Below are positions 55,589-64,000 of a stretch of 64,000 bases of DNA, in pieces. The position numbers and the translations under genes are program-made. The notes beneath the pieces are model-generated. The model ran no database searches. It saw only the letters and a program-made list of their open reading frames with translations, and had not been told where the DNA came from. Each line of letters starts with the position of its first letter. The first letter of the stretch is position 1. This DNA is from Gallionellales bacterium 39-52-133 (GTDB lineage Bacteria; Pseudomonadota; Gammaproteobacteria; Burkholderiales; Gallionellaceae), in the NCBI GenBank assembly GCA_002278935.1, contig NCJL01000008.1, forward strand, positions 248,001-312,000, given 5' to 3'.

Positions 55589-58500
55589 ATGAAACACTAT
55601 CTTGAAAGCCGCGCTACTATCCCTTACCCGTTGATGTCTGTTGCATTGACTATTGCACTCGCCCTGCCGCTGCCCTCGTTCGCGGCTACGGTCGCGCTGG
55701 CAAACGCCCCGCTGGCAAACTCCACCACCACTTCGGTCAAGCCCAACTTGTTGCTGGTGCTGGATAATTCCGGAAGTATGGACTGGGATCACATGCCGGA
55801 TGATATTGGCGACGGCGGCAGTGATGTGCCTTTCGCTTTTGGCTACTACGGCTATCGCAGCAATCAATGCAACCAGGTCTATTACAACCCGGCGGTCACT
55901 TACTCCCCCCCGGTTGATGCCAGCGGCACGAGCTATGCCAACGCCAGCTTTACTTCCGCTTACCAGGACGGATATGACACAGGCTCAACCGTGGTCAATT
56001 TGAGTACCAGTTTCAAGGCTTCTCTGAGCCGGGGGGCCGATACCTTTGCACAGCCCGCCTATTACTACACATACTCCGGTACACAGACGACACAGTTACA
56101 AAAAAATTACAACAGCACCACCAATGCTTTTTACAAAGAATGCAATGACTCCACCGGCGGCAACGTCGCTGCCCTTGCCCCGGCCAATGGCGTTAAAGCC
56201 ATCACTGGTGGCGCACCCAGCCCTGCGGGTAGCGGCGTATTCACCAAGGTAACGGTGAGCGCCACGTCCGGCCCGGGCGCGACAGATGAGCGCACCAATT
56301 TCGCCAACTGGTACAGCTTTTACCGCACCCGTATGAATATGATGAAAACAGCTACCGGGCAGGCCTTCAGTACGCTCAGCAATTCATATCGCGTCGGCCT
56401 GATGAAAATCAGCACGACCAACCCTACCGTGCCGCTGGGGACATTTGAAGGTACGCAGCGCACCAATTGGTACTCCACGCTTTATGCCACCACAACCAGC
56501 GGCAGCACCCCTTTGCGCACGGCCTTATCCAATGCGGGAAGATACTTTGCAGGCAAGCTGGCGGTAACCGATCCGATGCAGTATTCCTGCCAGCAGAATT
56601 TTTCCATTCTTTCCACTGACGGTTACTGGAATGCGGGAGACGACATTAATCTTGCCGGCAACACCGAAACAATAGGCAACCAGGACGGCACGGCAGGGCG
56701 ACCGATGTATGACGGCGCACAATCAGCCACCAGCGTAACCACAACTTATACGCGCGACAGTTATTCAGAAACTCGCACAGCGATCTCGGGACTAAATGCA
56801 GACAGATGTGCCAGCGGCAAAAGCCGCTTAACAATTACGCCTCAAACCAGAAGTTGCACCTTGATCGCCGGTGTCACAACCTGCACTGCCTGGGTAAGCG
56901 GCACCAAAGTCTATAAAACTCCCTACACCAATAGCAATGCCACTTGCGTGTCAGGCAATACTATCTCGGTTCCAGGTACAAATCCGACTGCACAAGTGGC
57001 TGTTGGAACGCCGGTAACGAGTTTGGGTGCGGTAGGTGGTTCCAGTGACAGTCTGGCGGACATCTCCATGTACTATTACCAGAACGACCTGCGCACTTCC
57101 GCGCTGGGCAACTGCACCAGTGGCAGTTCAGGCGCCACATTGTGCTCAAGCGACAATCCTGATCCATTTAACAACGTATTCATCAACGGCACAGATAATC
57201 AGACTCAACAGCATATGACGACCTTCACGCTGGGACTGGGTGCTAGCGGCTGGATGAATTACTCGTCCAGTTACCTGAGTGATAACACCGGTGATTTTGT
57301 TGCAATAAAACTGGGCAGCACTGCCAACTCAGCTGCCATCCCACCTATTTGTTCATGGCAAGCTGACGGCACCACCTGCAACTGGCCGCTTCCCGGCATG
57401 TCAGGCAGTAACGGCATGATTGCGAACATTGATGACCTGTGGCATGCAGCGGTAAACGGGCGTGGTGCCTATTTCAGCGCCACCGATACGGCCTCGCTCT
57501 CTGCCGGATTATCCAATGCGCTAACGGGCATCAGTTCCCGCAAGGGCTCTGCTTCTGCCGCCGCGACCAGCACGCTGAATCCAGTTCCGGGCAACAATCA
57601 AGCCTTCTTCGCCAGCTATACCACTGCGGTCTGGAAAGGAAATCTGGAAGCTCGCGGCATTAATACAGAAAATGGTTCGATCAACCCTAACGCTAACTGG
57701 TGCGCGGAAAACGTAGTTGCTGACTCCTGCGCAACAGCGCCTGTTGGAGAAACCAGTGGTGATACCACTATCTATAACTGCGTCATACCCGATTCAGTTA
57801 TCTGCAACGGGGGTACGCTGGACGGCACTGATTGCAAGATACCGGTAGCCGTCGCGTGTACCGGTACCATGGGCACTACAGTAGCTGCTACCAGTGATAC
57901 GCGAATCATTAAAACAGCTAACAGCAGCGGCACTGCGCTCACCGATTTTGATACTGCCTATAGAGCAGCCAATGCCAGCTACTTTGACGCTGCACGCATC
58001 AGCACTCTGAGTCAGTGGACTACGCTTGACGCGACACAACAGGCTGCTGCTGCAGGCGACAATATGCTTAATTATCTGCGTGGACAACATGGCTATGAGG
58101 ATCGCACTGCCAACCCTGTGGCAAACAGACTTTATCGCTTCCGTGAAGCCGTGTTGGGTGATGCACTGGAATCGCAGCCACAATTCAACGCCAAACCTGC
58201 ATTCATTTATCCCTACGCGGGCTATAGCACCTTCGCCGCCGCACATGCCAGCCGTCCCGGAATGGTCTATATGGGGGCCAACGACGGCATGTTGCATGCC
58301 TTTTACGCTCAGGATAAAGTTGCTCCAACACCACCAGCCACGTGCGTAGTCGGTGCTGTTGCTGGCAACTACTGTGGCGGAGAAGAAGCCTGGGCTTATG
58401 TACCCAGCATGGTGATACCCAATATGTGGAAACTGGCGGATATGGACTACGCCACCTCGCACGTCAATTTCGTCAATGGCAGCGCGGTGATAGGGGATGT

Positions 58501-59653
58501 ATGCACCGCCAATTGCACCGATAATGCAACGGCTGTGTGGAAGACCATACTTGTGGGCGGCCTGGGCGGCGGCGGCCGTGGTTATTTTGCGCTGGATATC
58601 ACCATACCTGCCGCACCTGTCCTGTTATGGGAATTCACCACGACCACCGGCATAGGCGTGGCCAAAAACGATAATCTCGGCTATAGCTACGCCCAGCCTG
58701 TCATCACCAGAAAGACGGACGGCACTTGGGTGGTGCTGGTGACTTCCGGTTACAACAACGTTAGCCCTGGTGACGGCAAAGGCCACCTCTTTGTGCTGAA
58801 TGCCAACACGGGCACAATTATCAATGATATTTCCACTGGAACTGGCAATACCGGAACACCAAGCGGACTGGCCAAATTTGCAGTCTGGAACGATGAGCCC
58901 GCTGGCAATCTGGCTGGATATACCTATGCGGGTGACTTGGAGGGCAATGTATGGCGTTTTGACATAAACAGCTGCACTGCAACGGTCGCCTGCACCAGCG
59001 TGATGAAATTCGCCACCCTGCTGGATAGTAGTGGTGTCGCACAGCCTATTACAACCAAGCCGGTTCTGGGCAGCATTTCAGGCAAGCGCAATATCTTTAT
59101 CGGAACGGGTAAATATCTGGAAATAGGAGACCTGACCACAACCCAGCAGCAAACCCAATATGCAATCCAGGACGATAATGAAACTACCACCCTGGTCAAT
59201 GCACGGAGCACATTGGTTAACCAGACCTTGATCAACAACCCGGACGGTTCTGCTACGCGCCTGATCTCAACTGCCAACGCGGTGATCGGTCGCGGCTGGT
59301 ATGTCGACTTCATTGCCAGCGGGGAGCGGGTAAACATAGACAGCAAGCTGATACAGGGTACGCTGATTGTTCCCTCACTCGTGCCTTCGAATACTGCCTG
59401 TACACCGGGTGGTTATGGCTACCTCAACTTCTTTGACTACTTGACGGGCAGTGCTGTGGATACCAGCCTGCTGGCTTCGATAAAGTTTGACTCAGCCATC
59501 GTTGGTATCAACGAAATGTACCTGGCCAGCGGGGTAACACTCGGTGTGGTATCCGCAGGTGGTGGCATAGAGGGTGGCATTACCCCACCCGTTAAGCCCA
59601 AAAAACCCGGGTTCCAGAAAAAAAGGGTAATGTGGCGCGAAATCATGCCGTAA
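55589..59653 (+). CDS. pilY1: Type IV pilus tip adhesin PilY1
   Basis: A 1354-residue secreted tip protein. The signal peptide (cleavage near AATVALA) precedes a von Willebrand A-like domain with a complete MIDAS start D59-x-S61-x-S63 (LDNSGSMDW). The C-terminal PilY1 beta-propeller carries GANDGMLHAFYA, LVGGLGGGGRGYFALDI, TSGYNN, GHLFVLNANTG and AGDLEGNVWRFDI. In relatives this protein primes pilus assembly, binds calcium and senses surfaces. AGGAGGCATCC precedes the ATG. Gene order with pilVWX supports the role. A terminator ends the operon. Confidence 0.93.
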   Translation: MKHYLESRATIPYPLMSVALTIALALPLPSFAATVALANAPLANSTTTSVKPNLLLVLDNSGSMDWDHMPDDIGDGGSDVPFAFGYYGYRSNQCNQVYYNPAVTYSPPVDASGTSYANASFTSAYQDGYDTGSTVVNLSTSFKASLSRGADTFAQPAYYYTYSGTQTTQLQKNYNSTTNAFYKECNDSTGGNVAALAPANGVKAITGGAPSPAGSGVFTKVTVSATSGPGATDERTNFANWYSFYRTRMNMMKTATGQAFSTLSNSYRVGLMKISTTNPTVPLGTFEGTQRTNWYSTLYATTTSGSTPLRTALSNAGRYFAGKLAVTDPMQYSCQQNFSILSTDGYWNAGDDINLAGNTETIGNQDGTAGRPMYDGAQSATSVTTTYTRDSYSETRTAISGLNADRCASGKSRLTITPQTRSCTLIAGVTTCTAWVSGTKVYKTPYTNSNATCVSGNTISVPGTNPTAQVAVGTPVTSLGAVGGSSDSLADISMYYYQNDLRTSALGNCTSGSSGATLCSSDNPDPFNNVFINGTDNQTQQHMTTFTLGLGASGWMNYSSSYLSDNTGDFVAIKLGSTANSAAIPPICSWQADGTTCNWPLPGMSGSNGMIANIDDLWHAAVNGRGAYFSATDTASLSAGLSNALTGISSRKGSASAAATSTLNPVPGNNQAFFASYTTAVWKGNLEARGINTENGSINPNANWCAENVVADSCATAPVGETSGDTTIYNCVIPDSVICNGGTLDGTDCKIPVAVACTGTMGTTVAATSDTRIIKTANSSGTALTDFDTAYRAANASYFDAARISTLSQWTTLDATQQAAAAGDNMLNYLRGQHGYEDRTANPVANRLYRFREAVLGDALESQPQFNAKPAFIYPYAGYSTFAAAHASRPGMVYMGANDGMLHAFYAQDKVAPTPPATCVVGAVAGNYCGGEEAWAYVPSMVIPNMWKLADMDYATSHVNFVNGSAVIGDVCTANCTDNATAVWKTILVGGLGGGGRGYFALDITIPAAPVLLWEFTTTTGIGVAKNDNLGYSYAQPVITRKTDGTWVVLVTSGYNNVSPGDGKGHLFVLNANTGTIINDISTGTGNTGTPSGLAKFAVWNDEPAGNLAGYTYAGDLEGNVWRFDINSCTATVACTSVMKFATLLDSSGVAQPITTKPVLGSISGKRNIFIGTGKYLEIGDLTTTQQQTQYAIQDDNETTTLVNARSTLVNQTLINNPDGSATRLISTANAVIGRGWYVDFIASGERVNIDSKLIQGTLIVPSLVPSNTACTPGGYGYLNFFDYLTGSAVDTSLLASIKFDSAIVGINEMYLASGVTLGVVSAGGGIEGGITPPVKPKKPGFQKKRVMWREIMP

Positions 59654-59670
59654 TCAGGCATGGTGAAAAA

Positions 59671-59704
59671 AATAAAAGCGGCCCTGTGGCCGCTTTTATT
59701 TTAC
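59671..59704 (+). terminator. Terminator of the minor pilin operon
   Basis: A 13-bp perfect stem AATAAAAGCGGCC/GGCCGCTTTTATT with loop CTGT, ending in a T-rich run, lies 17 bases after the pilY1 stop. Confidence 0.9.
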
Positions 59705-59809
59705 CTGGTACTTCTACTGAAACGGGAGGGAACTACAAAAAAAAGGCCGCGTTCACAATGCAATCTACGCCATTATTAATTTTATGCAGTAGATAAAATT
59801 TAATATAAC

Positions 59810-60739
59810 TCAGGCCCCAGTCTGCAGATTTTTTGGCAAGGAAAACACCACATTCTCCGAAATCCCCTCCAGCTCACGCACACTGTTCGCGCCCAACTCT
59901 TTTACCCGTGCAATCACATCCTGCACCAGTACCTCAGGAGCCGATGCACCTGCGCTGATACCGATGTGCTCCTTGCCATCCAGCCATTCCGGCTTGAGCT
60001 CTGTTGCATTGTCTACCAGATACGCAGGCACATTCATGTTGTGTGCTACCTCGCGCAGGCGGTTGGAGTTGGAGCTGCTGGGGGAACCGACTACGATCAC
60101 GACATCGCATTGTTTTGCCAGTTGCTTGACCGCATCCTGGCGGTTTTGCGTGGCGTAGCAGATGTCGTCTTTTTTGGGCCCGATGATGGAAGGAAAACGC
60201 GTCTTGAGTGCATTGATAATGCCGGTGGTGTCGTCGATTGACAGAGTTGTCTGCGTCACAAAAGCAAGGTTGTTCTCGTCCTTCACTTGCAGCAGTTGCA
60301 CGTCGGCGGGCGATTCCACCAGATACATGCTGCCGACGCTCTGCCCCATCGTGCCCTCTACCTCGGGATGGCCGGAATGGCCGATCATGATGATTTCTTT
60401 ACCCTTGTCGCGCAAGCGCGCAACTTCGTTATGCACCTTGGTGACCAGCGGGCAGGTTGCGTCAAACAGGGTAAAGCCGCGCTCGGTTGCCTCGTGCCGC
60501 ACCGCTTGTGACACTCCATGCGCGCTGAAAATCAGGATACTGCCTGCTGGCACATCGGCCAGATCCTCGATAAATATCGCGCCCTTTTTTCGCAGGTTTT
60601 CAACGACGAATTTATTGTGCACTACTTCATGACGCACATAAATGGGGGCACCATGCAGAGTCAGGGCGCGCTCGACCATTTCAATGGCACGATCTACACC
60701 GGCACAAAAGCCGCGTGGGTTAGCTAGCAAGATTTCCAT
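59810..60739 (-). CDS. ispH: 4-hydroxy-3-methylbut-2-enyl diphosphate reductase IspH
   Basis: IspH is the [4Fe-4S] enzyme of the last MEP-pathway step, making IPP and DMAPP. The 309-residue protein has [13 protein letters not shown], the ligand Cys in [13 protein letters not shown] and [13 protein letters not shown], and [15 protein letters not shown]. It lies downstream of lspA on the same strand after about 75 bases, as in the ileS-lspA-ispH order of E. coli. Confidence 0.96.
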   Translation of the reverse strand: MEILLANPRGFCAGVDRAIEMVERALTLHGAPIYVRHEVVHNKFVVENLRKKGAIFIEDLADVPAGSILIFSAHGVSQAVRHEATERGFTLFDATCPLVTKVHNEVARLRDKGKEIIMIGHSGHPEVEGTMGQSVGSMYLVESPADVQLLQVKDENNLAFVTQTTLSIDDTTGIINALKTRFPSIIGPKKDDICYATQNRQDAVKQLAKQCDVVIVVGSPSSSNSNRLREVAHNMNVPAYLVDNATELKPEWLDGKEHIGISAGASAPEVLVQDVIARVKELGANSVRELEGISENVVFSLPKNLQTGA

Positions 60740-60814
60740 TTTTGTTCTTTCTTGAAATTCCTCTATCCAAACTGCACGAGAAGGATAGTACGGTACAACG
60801 AATGCTTCACGATT

Positions 60815-61327
60815 TCACTTCTTTTTAAAGCTATCCAGCAGCAATAGCGCTGCGCCTGCCGAGATCGCGGAATCTGCCACATTGAAAGCAGGAAAATGGT
60901 AATTACCCCAGTAAAAATCGAGAAAATCCACTACGTAGCCATAGGCAACACGATCAATCAGATTTCCCAGGGCACCGCCCAAAACCAGCGCAAGTGCAAG
61001 GCAGAATAATGTTTCATGCGCATGCTGGCGCAACAAACGTACAATCCACACTGAAGCAATCAGGGCGATGGCGCTGAACAGCCAGCGCTGCCAGCCACCC
61101 GCATCGCTTAAAAAACTGAAAGCAGCACCGGTGTTATGTGCCAGCACCAGGTTAAAAAATTTGACGACAGGCAGGCTTTCGCCGTAGAAAAAGTGGCTGG
61201 TGATCCACAGCTTGCTGAGCTGATCGAGGACTATGATCAGCGCGGCCAGACTTAACCAGCTGGCAGTCTTTACTCGACCTGGCTGTAGCTGTGCAGGCAA
61301 AACAAACCTGGCAACGGATTTAAGCAT
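60815..61327 (-). CDS. lspA: Lipoprotein signal peptidase LspA
   Basis: LspA is the inner-membrane aspartyl protease that removes signal peptides of lipoproteins. The 170-residue protein has four transmembrane helices, the catalytic Asp residues in [14 protein letters not shown] and FNVADSAIS, and [12 protein letters not shown] 61327 has AAGGAC upstream and overlaps the ileS stop; an upstream ATG at 61342 would add five residues. Substrates include the BamC and small lipoprotein of this window. Confidence 0.95.
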   Translation of the reverse strand: MLKSVARFVLPAQLQPGRVKTASWLSLAALIIVLDQLSKLWITSHFFYGESLPVVKFFNLVLAHNTGAAFSFLSDAGGWQRWLFSAIALIASVWIVRLLRQHAHETLFCLALALVLGGALGNLIDRVAYGYVVDFLDFYWGNYHFPAFNVADSAISAGAALLLLDSFKKK

Positions 61328-64000
61328 AACGACGTCCTTCATTTTCGCCGGCCAGATTACTCACGCAACGTGCACACAAAGTCGCATGCTCGCTATTTCT
61401 ACCGATATCCGCTCGGTAATGCCAGCAGCGTTCGCATTTGGCATAAGCACTTACCAGCACTTCAATGTGCTGCTCGGCTTCGCTGTTTGCACGCTTCACC
61501 CCGGCACGCGAGGTAATCATCACGAAACGCAGATCATCACCCAGTCGGGCCAGCACATCATAATCGCTGCCCGCAGCATGAATATCAATCTCCGCAGCCA
61601 GCGCAGAACCGATATTGCCTGCGGCACGCGAATCCTCGAGTCGCTTGTTTACCCTGGCACGCCAGGCACAAATGATTGCCCAGTCCTGTGTCAGCTTTGC
61701 ATCGGCCGCAGGCAAAGACGGCAACTCGTACCATAGGGATTCAAACACGCTGCCTTGAGGTTGACCCAGCAAGCTCCACACTTCTTCAGCAGTAAAACTC
61801 AGAATGGGTGCCATCAGGCGCGTCAGGCTTTGTGTGATGTGATACAGCGCGTTCTGCGCGGAGCGCCGCCCCTGTGAATTGGGTGCAGTGGTATACAGTC
61901 GGTCTTTCAGAATATCGAGATAGAAACCGCCCAGATCTTCGGAGCAGAAGGCCTGCAGTTTCTGCACCACAGCGTGAAACTCATAACGCGAATAATCTTC
62001 TTTTACCGCAGCCTGCAGATTACTTGCCAGCGCCAATGCATAGCGGTCAATTTCCAGCCACTGCTCCACCGGCAACGCATCTTTCTTCGCATCGAAGTCG
62101 GCGATATTGGCGAGCAGGAAGCGCAGTGTATTGCGGATGCGGCGATAGCTTTCCACCACGCGCTTGAGAATTTCGTCGGAGATGGTGAGCTCGCCGGAAT
62201 AATCGGTGGAGGCTGTCCACAGGCGCAGGATATCGGCACCAAGGGTATCGAAAATCTTTTGCGGCGCGATCACATTTCCCTTGGATTTGCTCATCTTGTG
62301 GCCGTATCCATCCACCACAAAACCATGTGTGAGCAAGGCTTCATAGGGTGCACGGCCATCGGTGGCGCAGGCCGTGAGCAGCGATGACTGGAACCAGCCG
62401 CGATGCTGGTCAGAACCTTCCAGATAAAGGTCGGCCGGGAATTTCAATTCCTCACGCTGGCGCAGCACTGCTGCATGGGTGCTACCGGAATCAAACCACA
62501 CATCGAGTGTATCGGAGAGCTTGCGGTATTGTGCGGCATCCTTGCCCAGCAGCTCTTCTGCCTCCAGCGCAAACCAGGCTTCGATACCCTGCTGCTCCAC
62601 GCGTATCGCCACCTGCTCCAGCAGCTCGGGTGTGCGCGGATGCAATTGCATGGTTTCCCTGTGCACAAAAAATGGCATGGGCACACCCCAGTTGCGCTGG
62701 CGCGACACGCACCAGTCGGGACGATTCCTGATCATGGCTTCCAGGCGCGCGCGCCCCCAAGCCGGGAAAAACTCGGTATCGGCTACGGCCTTGTTGGCCA
62801 CGTCGCGCAAAGCAGAGTTACCTTTGGAATTTTGCTCCATGCCAATAAACCACTGCGGCGTGGAGCGGAAGATGATCGGTGTCTTGTGGCGCCAGCAATG
62901 CGGATAACTGTGTTTCATTTTTTCCTGATGCAGCAAATGACCGCTTGCCTGCAGGCCGTGCAGCACAATATCGTTCGCTTTCAGAACGAACACACCCGCC
63001 AGCGGCGTATCGCCGATGGCGGGTGTCGCAGAAATAAATTTGCCGTCGTCGCCCACCGGATTATCCGTTGGCAGATGGTATTTCTGCCCCACAAAATAAT
63101 CGTCCAGACCATGTGCCGGTGCCGTGTGCACCAGCCCGGTACCCGCTTCCAGCGTGACATGCTCGCCGCAGATTACCGGCACAGCCCTGCTCTGGAAAGG
63201 ATGTTGCAGCAGCAGATGCTCCAGCGCCTTGCCGTAGCAGTTGGCCGCCTTGCCATCGCCTCGGTCATTACTGCCCGCGAGTTGATAGCGGGTCAGGCAT
63301 TGCCCGGCCATATCGGCGGCCAGAATCAGATAACCCTTGTCAGTCTTGACCAGGTTGTATTCCAGCTCGGGGTGCACACATACCGCCTGATTGGCCGGCA
63401 GTGTCCACGGTGTAGTGGTCCAGATTACGGCATACACTCTGGTATCGGGCGGTAAATTCGTGCGAAAAACCTTGTTCAGCGCGGCCACGTCTTTCACTTC
63501 AAAACCCACATCAATTGCCGGCGAAATTTTATCTTCGTATTCCACTTCGGCTTCGGCCAGTGCAGACTGGCAATCCAGGCACCAGTTGACCGGCTTCTTG
63601 CCCTGATACAAATAACCGCGTTCATGGATCTTGCCGAGTGTGCGGATAATGTCCGCCTCGGTTTTAAAATCCATCGTCAGATAGGGCCTGTCCCAATCGC
63701 CCAGCACGCCGAGGCGGATAAAGTCCTTTTTCTGGCGCTCGATCTGCTCGGTCGCATATGCGCGGCACAGCTCGCGGAATTGCGCTGCCGGAATATTCTT
63801 GCCGTGTTTTTTCTCAACTTGCAGCTCAATCGGCAAACCGTGGCAGTCCCAGCCGGGCACATAGGGTGCATCGAAGCCCGCCAGCGTTTTACTCTTGACG
63901 ATCATATCTTTCAGTATTTTGTTTACCGCGTGGCCAATATGAATATCGCCATTTGCATAGGGAGGACCGTCATGCAGCACAAATTTTGGCCGGCCTTTTG
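61320..64000 (-). CDS. ileS: Isoleucyl-tRNA synthetase, N-terminus missing
   Basis: IleS charges tRNA-Ile. The part in the window is about 893 residues; the frame is open to the right edge, where [21 protein letters not shown] shows it begins some 50 residues into the family. The HIGH motif, editing domain, KMSKS (HKMSKSKG) and C-terminal zinc module ([25 protein letters not shown]) are present. It couples to lspA at its stop codon. A valid start must lie beyond the right edge. Confidence 0.97.
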   Translation of the reverse strand, partial: KGRPKFVLHDGPPYANGDIHIGHAVNKILKDMIVKSKTLAGFDAPYVPGWDCHGLPIELQVEKKHGKNIPAAQFRELCRAYATEQIERQKKDFIRLGVLGDWDRPYLTMDFKTEADIIRTLGKIHERGYLYQGKKPVNWCLDCQSALAEAEVEYEDKISPAIDVGFEVKDVAALNKVFRTNLPPDTRVYAVIWTTTPWTLPANQAVCVHPELEYNLVKTDKGYLILAADMAGQCLTRYQLAGSNDRGDGKAANCYGKALEHLLLQHPFQSRAVPVICGEHVTLEAGTGLVHTAPAHGLDDYFVGQKYHLPTDNPVGDDGKFISATPAIGDTPLAGVFVLKANDIVLHGLQASGHLLHQEKMKHSYPHCWRHKTPIIFRSTPQWFIGMEQNSKGNSALRDVANKAVADTEFFPAWGRARLEAMIRNRPDWCVSRQRNWGVPMPFFVHRETMQLHPRTPELLEQVAIRVEQQGIEAWFALEAEELLGKDAAQYRKLSDTLDVWFDSGSTHAAVLRQREELKFPADLYLEGSDQHRGWFQSSLLTACATDGRAPYEALLTHGFVVDGYGHKMSKSKGNVIAPQKIFDTLGADILRLWTASTDYSGELTISDEILKRVVESYRRIRNTLRFLLANIADFDAKKDALPVEQWLEIDRYALALASNLQAAVKEDYSRYEFHAVVQKLQAFCSEDLGGFYLDILKDRLYTTAPNSQGRRSAQNALYHITQSLTRLMAPILSFTAEEVWSLLGQPQGSVFESLWYELPSLPAADAKLTQDWAIICAWRARVNKRLEDSRAAGNIGSALAAEIDIHAAGSDYDVLARLGDDLRFVMITSRAGVKRANSEAEQHIEVLVSAYAKCERCWHYRADIGRNSEHATLCARCVSNLAGENEGRRYA

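Noticed and set aside
1-64000. CRISPR arrays, prophage, integrons or transposases
   Set aside because: No regularly spaced direct repeats, integrase, transposase, capsid or attachment-site pair was seen by eye.

Overview
The window is a gene-dense stretch of about 64 kb from a betaproteobacterial chromosome. The best clue is the minus-strand block gyrA-serC-serA-pheA-hisC-aroF-tyrA-aroA/cmk-rpsA-ihfB-lapA-lapB-pyrF-hldA-hldD, an order known from Betaproteobacteria. Supporting clues are a cysE-iscR pair with a canonical [2Fe-2S] IscR, bamC beside dapA, and ileS-lspA-ispH. Moderate GC, FeoAB iron uptake, type IV pilus genes and orphan phosphate-type binding proteins would suit the Gallionellaceae/Nitrosomonadales side of the class, but that placement is inference. 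There is no prophage, integrase, transposase or CRISPR array.

Layout. 1-4.5 kb: trmJ (5' cut off), cysE, iscR, mutS. 4.5-8.7 kb: a solo PstS-like protein, bcp-slyD, roxA with a downstream partner, and a tiny Ala/Pro lipoprotein. 8.8-14.5 kb: dapA-bamC-walJ on the minus strand, feoAB, and two small envelope proteins. 14.8-27 kb: tRNA-Ser(UGA), a BI-1 family membrane protein, rlmD, a VanZ-like protein, a predicted exonuclease, a DUF192 protein, a DUF4868 (KwaB-like) protein, a PhnD-like binding protein, queG, tsaE-amiC, a porin, and a PstS-like protein fused to a long coiled coil. 27-31 kb: flavoprotein, FMN reductase, cysM and an acidic hypothetical. 31-48.6 kb: the serine/aromatic/translation/LPS block. 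48.8-51.4 kb: ubiG-gph and thiO. 51.4-59.7 kb: a TonB-like protein and the minor pilin operon pilE-fimT-pilV-pilW-pilX-pilY1. 59.8-64 kb: ispH, lspA and the 3' part of ileS.

How the genes work together. CysE makes O-acetylserine and CysM uses it for cysteine. SerA and SerC supply serine. AroF, AroA, PheA, TyrA and HisC carry carbon from DAHP to phenylalanine and tyrosine. HldA and HldD build heptose for LPS, and LapA/LapB adjust LPS synthesis. BamC, LspA, AmiC and the porin serve the envelope. RpsA, RlmD, TrmJ, QueG, TsaE, RoxA and IleS all act on translation.

Most notable non-coding signals. (1) A family of five intergenic elements shares a 20-base AT-rich core. Each abuts a full match to the IHF consensus, and ihfB lies in the same window. 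(2) A near-perfect type 1 IscR operator lies over the iscR promoter, although no isc operon follows. (3) Several dispersed palindromic repeats occur, one of them inside a reading frame. The protein-level oddities most worth a second look are the PstS-coiled-coil fusion beside a porin, the orphan KwaB-like protein and the AroA-CMP kinase fusion.
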